Assembly (NCBI RefSeq): GCF_021271205.1
Contig: NZ_JAIWKS010000011.1
Location: forward strand, 124,001-188,000
Source of the DNA: Pseudomonas uvaldensis
Lineage (GTDB): Bacteria > Pseudomonadota > Gammaproteobacteria > Pseudomonadales > Pseudomonadaceae
DNA length: 64,000 nt
Direction of reading: 5' to 3'
Both the position numbers and the translations under genes were made by a program. The notes beneath the pieces are model-generated. The model saw nothing but the letters and a program-made list of their open reading frames with translations. It searched no databases and was not told the origin of the DNA. The stretch's first letter is position 1. Every line of letters begins with the position of its first letter. Shown here one piece after another: positions 43,086 through 51,247 of the stretch.

Positions 43086-43831
43086 TCATTCGCTGGCCTT
43101 GAACGTCACGAGTTCGCCCTTGCGCCACTTCGCGGCTTTAGCGGTAACGGCCTTCAGGGTTTTGGTGATGCCTTCCTGAAGTTGTTCGTTCGCCGCGAAC
43201 ACGGTGACCACGCTATGGCCTTCCTTGAAAAGGATCGCCTCGCCGCCCGACGTCGTTACAAACGCGTAATCCCCAAGGCCATAGGCCGTCAGCTTGATGT
43301 CGCGAAACCTGATTTCGAACTTGCCACCCTCGCGACTTGGCAATACCGCCGCACGAAAATGATCACCGACCTTGAGCTCGAGTCTGGGCTTGTCATCCAC
43401 CACCAGCGCCGACTCGGTATCGATTTCAGCAACATAAATACCTTCGGCGGTCTGCTCGGTGATGTAGACGAAACGTGACTGAAAGAGCTTGACCAGCTTT
43501 GCCCGAAGGTCACCCAGTACAAATAACGCATGCATGTCGAGATTACTTACTGCCAAGGAAACATCCCCATCTTTTGAAATAAGGTCCGCTCTGCGCGATG
43601 GACGGACAACGAGAATCCGTGCCGACTGTATCGTCGCAATGAACCTGAAACTGAAATTCGAAGTGAACGGCGTACCCTGTCCCGGGCGAGAGAAGACTAA
43701 AGGATTGTCGCTCTCGCCGTCTTTCCCGGGGGTCGTCAGGGGCTGAAGGAAATCGCCACTCTGAACGCCGGAAAATGTCGGACTACTAACTTTAGGGAAA
43801 TTTCACACTTAAAAAAGCATTTTTCTGACAT
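43086..43831 (-). pseudogene. Unknown conserved-looking gene with a probable one-base frameshift near its 5' end
   Basis: An uninterrupted frame without any ATG, GTG or TTG for about its first hundred codons runs from near 43802 to the stop at 43086, and the protein looks genuine throughout (for example FSRPGQGTPFTSNFSF, RILVVRPSRRADLISKDG, LRLELKVGDHF-like RLELKVGDHF). In the next frame an ATG at 43831 with CAGG upstream begins MSEKCFFKCEISLK. One added base near 43787-43797 (the run CCCTAAAG on the coding strand) would join them into a product of about 248 residues. The total span, 746 bases, is one short of a multiple of three. I do not recognise the family; no signal peptide or membrane helix is seen. 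Translation from TTG 43556 or ATG 43535 would give only the C-terminal 149-156 residues. Confidence 0.55.
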
Positions 43832-43963
43832 CGAGCCTGAAAAAAATTGCTTTAGATAGGCACAACCGTCCATACGGTGCCGTCGATTCTAGAGCACCCG
43901 TACGCACGGAGACTACTCAAAACCCCCGGCAATTCGTCGGTAAGCCATAGAAAAGGAATTCAC

Positions 43964-44200
43964 ATGGACACCTTCACACCCTTGATCCAACCCGCCACGC
44001 CTTGCATCGTCGATACCCACGAACCCCCTGGCAGGGTCGAATGCCTCAAGGTTGCCCTGTTCCAACCGCGTTATCGGGTCGTCCTGGCCGGCAAGTGTTT
44101 TTTCCATATTGAAGAAACGTCGACTGGCCGTGTAAGGGGTTTCCGCGCGGATCATAACGAAGCCTGTTACCTCGCCAGGCACCTGGAGCACAGCGCTTGA
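43964..44200 (+). CDS. Small hypothetical protein
   Basis: The ATG at 43964 follows AAAAGGAA by six bases; the product has 78 residues. It contains VECLKVALFQPRYRVVLAGKCFFH and a C-terminal GFRADHNEACYLARHLE. No membrane segment or known motif is recognised. The clear ribosome site and composition like its neighbours support a real gene. Between it and the frameshifted gene lies an AT-rich stretch (43790-43870) that should hold promoters for both directions. Confidence 0.6.
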   Translation: MDTFTPLIQPATPCIVDTHEPPGRVECLKVALFQPRYRVVLAGKCFFHIEETSTGRVRGFRADHNEACYLARHLEHSA

Positions 44201-44299
44201 ACATCGGCGTGCAAACAATAGAACTCTTGGCGTCCGCTTGCCTCAGATAAAGGAACGCAACCGAAGCGCCATGACGGCGCATGCCCCAAGGAGAATCCC

Positions 44300-44536
44300 A
44301 TGGAACAGCCTTCCCACGAACTCAAGACCCTGTTCGACCAATTGGGCCTGCCCTCGGACGGCAAAGCCATCGACGACTTCATCATGGCGCATCCACTGGC
44401 GCCGGAAACCAAACTGGTGGAGGCCGACTTCTGGTCGGATCAGCAGAAAGACCTGCTTCGGGAATGGCTGCTCGCCGATGGTGAGGAGGCCGTGCTGGTG
44501 GATCAGTTGAATGTGCGATTGCACGACGGTAAATAG
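44300..44536 (+). CDS. DUF2789 family protein
   Basis: This 78-residue protein has the DUF2789 layout: HELKTLFDQLGLPSD at the start, FIMAHPLAPETKLVEADFW in the middle and QKDLLREWLLADGEEAVLVDQLN at the end. The function is unknown; the protein is small, acidic and probably cytoplasmic. A good ribosome site (AAGGAG) precedes the ATG. A REP hairpin follows it. Confidence 0.8.
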   Translation: MEQPSHELKTLFDQLGLPSDGKAIDDFIMAHPLAPETKLVEADFWSDQQKDLLREWLLADGEEAVLVDQLNVRLHDGK

Positions 44537-44572
44537 TGTCCAGGGGCATCCGTTGAACGTAAAACCGGCCTG

Positions 44573-44601
44573 TGTGGCAGGGAGATTGCTCCCTCGCCAC
44601 A
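44573..44601. repeat. REP hairpin
   Basis: The sequence TGTGGC-AGGGAG-ATTG-CTCCCT-CGCCACA forms a nearly perfect stem of the GTGGCGAGGG type between the convergent DUF2789 and chemoreceptor genes. Confidence 0.75.
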
Positions 44602-44630
44602 GGGTTCTGCGTTTTCCAGTGTTCGGTGCG

Positions 44631-46241
44631 TTATCGTGGTTTCTCGGGTTTGTAACCCAGTCGCAGCCCGCCCCAATGGCGTCCCTTGATCATGATCGGT
44701 ACGGACAAATCGTGCATCAGCTCGCCGGTGTCACGGGTGTAGGTCTGCAATAAGACGGGCTGTTGGTGGCTGCCACACCGTATGCCGGTGCGGTCGGAAA
44801 ACTTGCGCTTGGTGCGGTTGTTCAGCGTATCCACCTGGGGATCGCCGGTCAGCGGCTGGCTGAAAACCTTGTTGTGCGTCGGCACGTAGCCCTGTTGGGT
44901 GCAGGCGATGGCAAACACCAGGCCCTCGTGCCGTGCGAGCAGCGGCTCCTGGATGGCCGGCAGGACCTGATCGGTGTAACGGTCGAAACGGGTCTGGTAT
45001 TTGGCCGGCTGGGTGTTGGGGATGGGCTGGTAATTACGATCGAACAGGTCGTCCAGGCTGATGCGGCCCTGGTCGATGTCCTCCTCGAATTGTGCGGCGA
45101 TCTGGCCGGCTCCTTCCTTTGCCAGATCGTAGACCCGCTGGTGATAATCATCGAGCCCCACTTCGGCCAGGCGTTCGCTGATGGTTTCGGCCTGGCCTTC
45201 CATCTGCACCGCCGCCTCGGCCAGGCGGAGGGTTTGCTGGTCGCTGACGCAAAGGTCGCTGCGCATCTGCTCGATGGCATGGAACAGGCTGTCGAGTTGT
45301 TCGCGATTGGTGTCGGTGCCCTGGGCGATGGCGCCGACCTGATTCTCGACACCGGCGGCGAGCCGGGCGATGTTTTCCAGGTGCTGTCCGGTGTGCTCGA
45401 CCTGCTGGACGCCACTGTCCAGATCACCGGCCAATTGACGGATCTGCTCGACCACCTGGGCGGTGCGTTGCTGGATATCCGCGACCATGACCCCGACTTC
45501 CCCGGTCGCCGCGGCTGTACGACCGGCAAGGCCCCGCACCTCATCGGCCACCACCGCGAATCCTCGGCCATGCTCGCCGGCCCGTGCGGCCTCGATGGCG
45601 GCGTTCAGCGCCAGCAGATTGGTCTGGCTGGCGATGGACTGGATCACCAGGGTAACTCGCTGGATCTCATCGCTGCGCACGCTCAACGCCTCGATTAGCT
45701 CGCGGCTGTCGTTTGCGCGCTGGCTGAGCTGGTGCATGCGGCTGATGGATTCCACCAACTCGCTACGACCCGCCACGCTGCTGCGATGGGCCTCGCTGGC
45801 GGCGCCCAGGGCCTGCTGACTGAGTTGCGAGGTGGCCTGCTCGGTGGCGATCATCGCTTCGGCGTTGCTGACAATTTGGGCGGCGGCATCGAGCTGCGAC
45901 TGGACCCTGCCGGCCAGTTGCTTGACCGAATAGGCGACACCGGCCGCCGACAAGGCGTTGTGGCTGGTGGTATAGGACAGGTCACGGGTCAGCCCGGCCA
46001 GGGCATCGGCGTCAGCCACCGTTTCAGGCGCGGTGGTCAGACGCGAGCGCAGGCGCGGCAACCAGACGATCAGCATCACCAGCGGCAGGGCCAGGTACAG
46101 CGACCATCCGCCCAGCGCCATGCCGCACAGCAGCAGGGTCAACGCCAGACTTTGCAAGGTCGGCGTCAGCCAGCGCGCCGTACGTTGTGTCTCAGGCACC
46201 GAGGAAGGCACCGCACCCGCCAGAGATCCGTCTGTCGCCAT
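44631..46241 (-). CDS. Methyl-accepting chemotaxis protein with C-terminal cytoplasmic sensor region
   Basis: This chemoreceptor has about 536 residues. Two helices near residues 30-70 anchor it with almost no periplasmic loop. The signalling hairpin contains QTNLLALNAAIEAARAGEHGRGFAVVADEVR (about 200-230), the MCP hallmark. After the signalling domain a C-terminal region of about 150 residues follows (DNRYQPIP-like RNYQPIPNTQ, YVPTHNKVFSQP, QTYTRDTGELMHDLSVPI, HWGGLRLGY). It resembles the sensor domains placed after the MCP module in some soluble or minimal-loop receptors, so it probably senses an internal signal. The start is ATG 46241 or GTG 46256; neither ribosome site is strong. It ends its own transcript. 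Confidence 0.88.
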   Translation of the reverse strand: MATDGSLAGAVPSSVPETQRTARWLTPTLQSLALTLLLCGMALGGWSLYLALPLVMLIVWLPRLRSRLTTAPETVADADALAGLTRDLSYTTSHNALSAAGVAYSVKQLAGRVQSQLDAAAQIVSNAEAMIATEQATSQLSQQALGAASEAHRSSVAGRSELVESISRMHQLSQRANDSRELIEALSVRSDEIQRVTLVIQSIASQTNLLALNAAIEAARAGEHGRGFAVVADEVRGLAGRTAAATGEVGVMVADIQQRTAQVVEQIRQLAGDLDSGVQQVEHTGQHLENIARLAAGVENQVGAIAQGTDTNREQLDSLFHAIEQMRSDLCVSDQQTLRLAEAAVQMEGQAETISERLAEVGLDDYHQRVYDLAKEGAGQIAAQFEEDIDQGRISLDDLFDRNYQPIPNTQPAKYQTRFDRYTDQVLPAIQEPLLARHEGLVFAIACTQQGYVPTHNKVFSQPLTGDPQVDTLNNRTKRKFSDRTGIRCGSHQQPVLLQTYTRDTGELMHDLSVPIMIKGRHWGGLRLGYKPEKPR

Positions 46242-46361
46242 GTTCGTCACCCACACTTCTCGTTGTTATGCCTGCATTAAACGCCACTACCGAGCCATTA
46301 TCCATGGTCCATTAGTCGTGTTTTTTGCAGTAGATCAACGTTAGCCGGGAGAGAAAAACAC

Positions 46362-46410
46362 AAAAAGATCGCAATCTTGGGCAGCGGTTGCCCCAGGTTG
46401 CGATCTTTTT
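46362..46410. terminator. Bidirectional terminator between the DksA2-like and chemoreceptor genes
   Basis: The long inverted repeat AAAAAGATCGCAA / TTGCGATCTTTTT flanks an inner GGGCAGC-GGTTGCCC stem. It has A-runs and T-runs on both sides. It lies downstream of the minus-strand dksA-like gene and upstream of the minus-strand chemoreceptor gene, so on that strand it should insulate the receptor from dksA transcription. Confidence 0.8.
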
Positions 46411-46419
46411 GCCGGAGAA

Positions 46420-46824
46420 TCAGGCCTGACGCTGGTGCTTGTCGATCTGCTCGTGACGTTCCTGGGCTTCGATGCAGTACTTGGTGGTCGGGCTGATGAG
46501 CAGGCGCTTGAGACCAATCGGCTCGCCGCTGTCGTCGCACCAGCCGAAGCTTTCGTCGTTGATGCGATCCAGGGCCTGCTCCAACTGGGGCAGCATGCGC
46601 TGGTCACGGTCGATGGCGTTGACCAGCCAGGTACGCTCTTCTTCTACGGATGCAGCGTCCGCGGGGTCGGCCGGGGAGTCCAGGCTTTCAATGGCGATTC
46701 GGTTCTGTTCGATGCGCTCGTGGGTTTCGACTTTCATGTTCTGCAACAGCTTGGTGAAGAAAGCCAGCTGCTCGGCGTTCATGTAGTCATCCGCCGGCAT
46801 GGCCAGCAACTTTTCCTTTGTCAT
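46420..46824 (-). CDS. DksA2-like RNA polymerase-binding factor with incomplete zinc site
   Basis: The product has 134 residues. DksA enters the RNA polymerase secondary channel and works with ppGpp. The coiled-coil tip DPADAAS (53-59) matches the functional DPADRAS of E. coli. The zinc-finger region reads C96-x2-S99-x17-C117-x2-A120, so two of the four cysteine ligands are replaced. This is the layout I recall for P. aeruginosa DksA2 (C-x2-T-x17-C-x2-A), which folds without zinc and backs up DksA under zinc limitation. No Zur-like site was recognised upstream. The 340-base region between this gene and the ABC permease is otherwise without a gene. Confidence 0.85.
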   Translation of the reverse strand: MTKEKLLAMPADDYMNAEQLAFFTKLLQNMKVETHERIEQNRIAIESLDSPADPADAASVEEERTWLVNAIDRDQRMLPQLEQALDRINDESFGWCDDSGEPIGLKRLLISPTTKYCIEAQERHEQIDKHQRQA

Positions 46825-47165
46825 TGATTTCTCTATAAAAAACGTGCATTAAGGCGAATTATGGAGCGTCCCGCGACTTTTCATGCAAAGCCCAAGCTGC
46901 CACGCTCATCGGGAAAGGCGCCGTTTATTGCAGCGCCACCCGGCACTCAATTTACGAGGGGCGGCAGTCTAAGGCCGAGTGGAGGCCTCAGCAACTGAAA
47001 ACATAGGGAAAATGTCCGACAACCCCTTTAAAAACCGTCTGACAGACGTCTGGCGATCATCGGAGTGCGTTTATAACAAGAAATTCGGTGCCGTGGCTGT
47101 ATTAAGAAGACAAATGGCAACGCCACGCGGGTCAGGCGTGGCGCTTTGTCGCAACCCTTCGAGGA
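46825..47165. other. Intergenic region upstream of the DksA2-like gene
   Basis: No convincing gene is seen. It holds the dksA-like promoter, a 13-base palindrome CGTCTGACAGACG (47036-47048), an isolated AACAAGAA (47075-47082), and the terminator-like hairpin at 47121-47143. A short open frame (46979-47176) has no ribosome site and looks accidental. Confidence 0.5.
47121..47143 (-). terminator. Hairpin downstream of the inositol ABC importer
   Basis: The arms CGCCACGC and GCGTGGCG pair over eight bases with a seven-base loop, 23 bases after the permease stop. The following T-run is short (TTGCCATTTG on the minus strand), so it is a weak terminator or a processing/stability hairpin. Confidence 0.5.
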
Positions 47166-48188
47166 TCAGCGCTTGAGTTTGCGTTTGTTGCGGTACTGGT
47201 CGATCACCACCGCCACGACAATGATCAGACCCTTGATGATGTCCTGGATGTAGGCATCGACACCGACGAAAGTGAAGCCGCTGGCCATGACGCCCAGGAT
47301 CAGCGCCCCGATCACCGTACCGGTGATACGCCCCACCCCACCCGCCAGACTGGTGCCGCCGATAACCGCCGCGGCAATCGCATCCAGCTCATAGGACATG
47401 CCCATGCCAGCCTGTCCTGTGGCGGCCCGAGCCGAGGCGACCACACCGGCCAACCCCGCCAGCAGCCCGGCAATGCTGTAGACGATTACCAGGTGACGCT
47501 TGACGTTGATCCCCGAAGTCCGCGCCGCCTGCATGTTGCCGCCGATGGCGTAGGTGTATTTACCGTACTTGGTGTAGCGCAGGGCAATGTGAAAGATCAC
47601 CGCCACCACCAGAAAGATGATCACCGGCATGGCGCCATGGCCGATGGCAGTGTAGGAATCCGACAGCATGCTCACCGGTTGGCCTTCGGTGTAATAACGC
47701 GCCAGCCCGCGGGCCGAGACCATCATGCCAAGGGTGGCGATAAAAGGTGGAATGCCGGTGATCGCGATGATGCTGCCGTTGATTGCGCCAGCCAACAACC
47801 CGACGCCCAACCCCGCCACCACCGGAATCCAGGCCGGCAGATCGGTCAGGGAAGGAAACACCGCCCGGGCGAAGTCCGACGTCTGGGCAAGGCTGGCGGC
47901 GATCATCGCCGACAGCGCCAGCACCGAGCCGGACGACAGGTCGATACCCGTGGTGATAATGACCTGGGTCACGCCGATGGCCAGCAGACCGATGATCGAC
48001 ACTTGCAGGATCATCAATACCAGGCGCTGGGAATTCATCAGGAAGCTCTGGTCGCGCATGATCCAGCCAAACAGTTCGAACACCAGGCCGATGCCGATCA
48101 GCACCAGGAAGATACTCAGCTCCGTCGGCAACCGCCGGCGCGTCCTGGCCGGCGCCGCCGCAGGTTTGTTCTCCAGTATCGCGTTCAT
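47166..48188 (-). CDS. Inositol-type sugar ABC transporter permease (RbsC family)
   Basis: This is an inner-membrane permease of 340 residues with about ten helices. The family signatures are VTQVIITTGIDLSSGSVLALSAMIAASLA, GAINGSIIAITGIPPFIATLGMM, and the C-terminal DAIAAAVIGGTSLAGGVGRITGTVIGALILG. I prefer ATG 48188, since AAGGTGAG is well spaced for it and too close to the GTG at 48194. It is the last gene of the binding protein-ATPase-permease set downstream of the iol operon, which fits myo-inositol uptake. Confidence 0.88.
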   Translation of the reverse strand: MNAILENKPAAAPARTRRRLPTELSIFLVLIGIGLVFELFGWIMRDQSFLMNSQRLVLMILQVSIIGLLAIGVTQVIITTGIDLSSGSVLALSAMIAASLAQTSDFARAVFPSLTDLPAWIPVVAGLGVGLLAGAINGSIIAITGIPPFIATLGMMVSARGLARYYTEGQPVSMLSDSYTAIGHGAMPVIIFLVVAVIFHIALRYTKYGKYTYAIGGNMQAARTSGINVKRHLVIVYSIAGLLAGLAGVVASARAATGQAGMGMSYELDAIAAAVIGGTSLAGGVGRITGTVIGALILGVMASGFTFVGVDAYIQDIIKGLIIVVAVVIDQYRNKRKLKR

Positions 48189-48345
48189 AGCCACTCACCT
48201 TTTTATTGCGTGTCGACGGCGCGGGGATCGCTGTCGATTCGTTTGATCGCGAGGGTTTGTACGAAAAGTCGCCGAGCGGCGATCAGGCAAGGCGAGCTGT
48301 TTTCAACGCAGCATGACCGTTGCTCAGGCACTTTTTGTACAAAGC

Positions 48346-49908
48346 CTAATGGACCACGGACAAACCCGAGGCCAGTTGCATGACCCGCTCCTGGGTCGCT
48401 TCGTCACGGTCGAGGATGCCCATCTGATCGCCTTCGTGCATGACCAGCACCCGATCGCTCATGCCCAGCACCTCGGGCAACTCCGAAGAAATCATGATGA
48501 CCGCCATGCCCTCGCTGGCGAGGTAGGCAATGAGCCGATAGATCTCGGCCTTGGCGCCGACATCGATGCCGCGGGTCGGCTCATCGAGGATCAGAATGCG
48601 TGGGTTGGTCATCAGCCAGCGGGCCAGCAGCGCCTTCTGCTGGTTGCCGCCGGAGAGGGTATCGATGCATTGCTCCAGCGAGGGCGTCTTGACCCTCAAT
48701 TTTTTGCACATGTCCTCGCACAGGGCGCGCAAGGCTTTCTGTTGGATGAAGCCGTTGCCGACGTAATGAGGCAACACCGCCATTTCCATGTTTTCCAGCA
48801 CCGACAGGCACGGGAACAGGCCGCTGAGCTTGCGGTCCTCGGTCAACAGCGCGAACCCTTTCTCGATAGCCATGTGCGGGTCGGTAATGCGCACCGGTTG
48901 GCCGTCGAGCAGGATTTCACCACCGGTAGCGGGCGTCACACCGAAGATCGCCTCGGCCACGTTGGTCCGACCCGACCCCATCAACCCGGCGATCCCCAGG
49001 ATTTCCCCGGCGTGCAAATCGAAGGACACGTCCTTGAAAACACCTTCCAGGCTCAGGTCGCGCACCGACAACAAGCGCTCGCCGATGGGTTTTTCCCGCT
49101 CCGGAAACAGTTGGCTCAGTTCACGCCCGACCATCATCGAGATCAGGCTGTCGCCGTCCATGCTGTCGGCCCGTTGCAGACCGATGTAGGCGCCATCGCG
49201 GAACACCGCCACTTCATCGGCGATGGCGAACACTTCGTTCATCTTGTGGGTGATGTAGATGATGCCCTTACCCTGGGCCTTGAGGTCGGCAATGATCGAG
49301 AACAAATGGGCGACTTCCGTTTCGGTGATGGCTGAGGTCGGTTCGTCCATGATCAGAATGTCGGAGTCGTAGGACACGGCCTTGGCAATTTCCACCATCT
49401 GCCGCTCGGCAATGCTCAGGTTGCCCACCTGTTCCTCGGGGTCGAGGTTGATGCGCAGGCGCTCCAGCAGCCTGGCAGTGCAGCGATGCATTTCCCTGTG
49501 ATCGATCATATGCAGGCCATTGAGCTGCTCGCGACCGATCCAGATGTTCTCGGCGATGCTCATGTGGGGCATGAGATTCAGTTCCTGGTGGATCATCGCG
49601 ATGCCGGCCTGCAACGCGGCCAGGGGCGTGTCGAACGACACCGGCTTACCCCGCAGGCGCAACTCGCCGGCATCCGGCTGGTAAATACCGGCGATGATCT
49701 TCATCAGGGTGGATTTGCCCGCGCCGTTTTCCCCCATCAAGGCCAGCACGGAGCCGGGACGCACCCGCAATTGCACGTCGGACAGGGCCACCACGCCGGG
49801 AAAGCCTTTGCTGACATTCACAACTTCCAACAGGTACGGCTCGTCGGGTGATGCGTCCGGTCGGGCTATCGGTGCCGGGGCGCTCGAAGCAGTCGCTGAG
49901 GCGAACAT
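48346..49908 (-). CDS. Inositol-type sugar ABC transporter ATPase (RbsA family, two nucleotide-binding domains)
   Basis: This 520-residue tandem ABC ATPase energises the importer. The N-terminal domain has Walker A GENGAGKST (about 57-65), LSIAERQMVEIAKA and Walker B ILIMDEPTSAI. The C-terminal domain has GLMGSGRTN in place of a full Walker A, as is normal for RbsA-type second domains, then LSGGNQQKALLARWL and ILILDEPTRGID. I chose ATG 49908 with GGGAG upstream; the frame runs seven codons further. It lies 157 bases before the permease and 78 bases after the binding-protein gene. Confidence 0.9.
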   Translation of the reverse strand: MFASATASSAPAPIARPDASPDEPYLLEVVNVSKGFPGVVALSDVQLRVRPGSVLALMGENGAGKSTLMKIIAGIYQPDAGELRLRGKPVSFDTPLAALQAGIAMIHQELNLMPHMSIAENIWIGREQLNGLHMIDHREMHRCTARLLERLRINLDPEEQVGNLSIAERQMVEIAKAVSYDSDILIMDEPTSAITETEVAHLFSIIADLKAQGKGIIYITHKMNEVFAIADEVAVFRDGAYIGLQRADSMDGDSLISMMVGRELSQLFPEREKPIGERLLSVRDLSLEGVFKDVSFDLHAGEILGIAGLMGSGRTNVAEAIFGVTPATGGEILLDGQPVRITDPHMAIEKGFALLTEDRKLSGLFPCLSVLENMEMAVLPHYVGNGFIQQKALRALCEDMCKKLRVKTPSLEQCIDTLSGGNQQKALLARWLMTNPRILILDEPTRGIDVGAKAEIYRLIAYLASEGMAVIMISSELPEVLGMSDRVLVMHEGDQMGILDRDEATQERVMQLASGLSVVH

Positions 49909-49986
49909 GATCAGGTACTCCCTCGGCAAGATCGGCGTGGCGACCTTGCCTGCTGATTATTGTGATTGGGCCTGGGCTCGTGGACG

Positions 49987-50913
49987 TTACTTGAACTGGT
50001 CGACATTCTCCGGCGTGATCAGGCGATACGGCACCCATACGGCCGGCTCCACCGGCTGCTTCTTGACCATTTTCACCGCTGTATCGATCGAGCCATCGGC
50101 CTGGCCCTTGGCATCCTGAAACACCGAGACGGTCATGTCGCCCTTCTTGATCGCATTCAGGCCGTCCGGTGTGCCGTCAACACCAGCGATCAACACGCTG
50201 CCCTTCTGGGTGCCCGCCTGTTTGAGGGCCATGGCCGCACCAATCGCCATCTCATCGTTATTAGCGACCACAGCCTGGAACTCACGTCCCTGGGTCAGCC
50301 AGTCGTTGACCAGGGTCATGCCCTTATCCCGCAACCAGGTGCCGGTCTGCTCCTGCTCGATCTTGATGTCGGGGTACTTGGCCAGCACCTCCTTGACGCC
50401 CTTGGTGCGGTTGGTGGTGGAGTTATTAGCCAGGTCGCCCAGCAGAATCACGATATCGCCCTTGCCGCCCATCTTGTCGGCCAGGTATTGCATCTGCATC
50501 CGGCCGGCTTCCAGGTCATCGGAGGCAACGGTCACCACGCCTGCGGGCAGTTTCAGGTCATCTGGCCGGCGGTTGACGTAGACCAGCGGAATACCGGCGG
50601 CCACGGCAGCCTTGGTTATGCGTGCAGTGGCGGCGGTGTCCACTGGGTTGACGATGATGGCGTCGACCTTCTGGCTGACGAAGCTTTCCACCTGACTCAG
50701 TTGCTTGACCACGTCGCTGCGGGCGTCCTCGAATTGCAGCGTGACACCCTCCGGCATGGATTTGGCCTTCTTGTCCATGGATTCGCGCAGGTAGGTCAGC
50801 CAGGTGTCATCGAACTGGGACATGCTGACGCCGATCTTGAGGTCCGCCAGGGCTGCGCCGCTGGCAAGCATCAACGACAGGGCCAGCGAGGCGATACGGG
50901 TCTTGGTCTTCAT
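49987..50913 (-). CDS. Periplasmic sugar/inositol-binding protein (RbsB/IbpA family)
   Basis: This 308-residue periplasmic protein has a Sec signal peptide ending ASGAALA before DLKIGVS. The type-1 periplasmic-binding fold shows SQFDDTWLTYLRESM, VDAIIVNPVDTAATARITKAAVAAGIPLVYVNR and GVDGTPDGLNAI. The operon context makes myo-inositol the likely ligand, as for IbpA of Caulobacter. The ribosome site GGAG is clear. The leader carries AACAAGAA (minus strand, 50932-50946), a possible Hfq/Crc target. It is the first gene of the importer transcript, with an operator at 51213-51226 upstream. Confidence 0.88.
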   Translation of the reverse strand: MKTKTRIASLALSLMLASGAALADLKIGVSMSQFDDTWLTYLRESMDKKAKSMPEGVTLQFEDARSDVVKQLSQVESFVSQKVDAIIVNPVDTAATARITKAAVAAGIPLVYVNRRPDDLKLPAGVVTVASDDLEAGRMQMQYLADKMGGKGDIVILLGDLANNSTTNRTKGVKEVLAKYPDIKIEQEQTGTWLRDKGMTLVNDWLTQGREFQAVVANNDEMAIGAAMALKQAGTQKGSVLIAGVDGTPDGLNAIKKGDMTVSVFQDAKGQADGSIDTAVKMVKKQPVEPAVWVPYRLITPENVDQFK

Positions 50914-50965
50914 GAACGGTCTTTCTCCACATTCTTGTTGGTTTTTATGGATAAGGCGTGGCGGT

Positions 50966-51109
50966 TCAGGAACGGGGCAAGCACACGATGGGCGCGCCGG
51001 GCATGCAACACACCACGGCGCCCTTGCGCTGGATGCACAGGGACTCGAACAGAGGAAGGATCGCGGACAGGCGGAACAACTGAAAGGTAAAACGGCTGAA
51101 GGTTTTCAT
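50966..51109 (-). CDS. Possible 47-residue leader ORF ahead of the binding-protein gene
   Basis: An ATG at 51109 opens a frame to a TGA at 50966. It encodes a short basic, partly hydrophobic peptide with three cysteines (MKTFSRFTFQLFRL at the start, VVCCMPGAPIVC near the end). The ribosome site is weak (AGGT). It lies between the operator and the importer gene, and an A-rich AACAAGAA element sits just upstream of it. It may be a small protein, a leader peptide, or chance. Confidence 0.3.
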   Translation of the reverse strand: MKTFSRFTFQLFRLSAILPLFESLCIQRKGAVVCCMPGAPIVCLPRS

Positions 51110-51212
51110 CGACGGTACCTGCAGTGTTTCTTGTTTTTGTTTAATTCCTTACCGTGGATGCAAGCTGGTACGGGAAGGAAAAGGATGTCGGTAACCTGGA
51201 AATGACTCTATT

Positions 51213-51226
51213 GGAAAATTTTTTCC
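51213..51226. promoter_or_regulatory. IolR-like operator GGAA-N6-TTCC upstream of the inositol importer
   Basis: The core GGAAAATTTTTTCC fits GGAA-N6-TTCC exactly and extends to TGGAA..TTCCA. It is about 100 bases upstream of the leader ORF and 300 bases upstream of the binding-protein gene, just after the stop of the idh gene. This suggests that the importer has its own inositol-controlled promoter besides any read-through from iolG-idh. Confidence 0.65.
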
Positions 51227-51247
51227 ATATCAACTTGTTTTAGAATT

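Noticed and set aside
47075..47082. AACAAGAA element suggesting a Crc-sequestering small RNA between dksA-like and permease genes
   Set aside because: Only one copy is present, whereas CrcZ/Y/X-type RNAs carry several, and no promoter for such an RNA is evident.
46979..47176. 65-codon open frame upstream of the DksA2-like gene
   Set aside because: No ribosome site, composition unlike coding sequence here, and it runs across the terminator-like hairpin.
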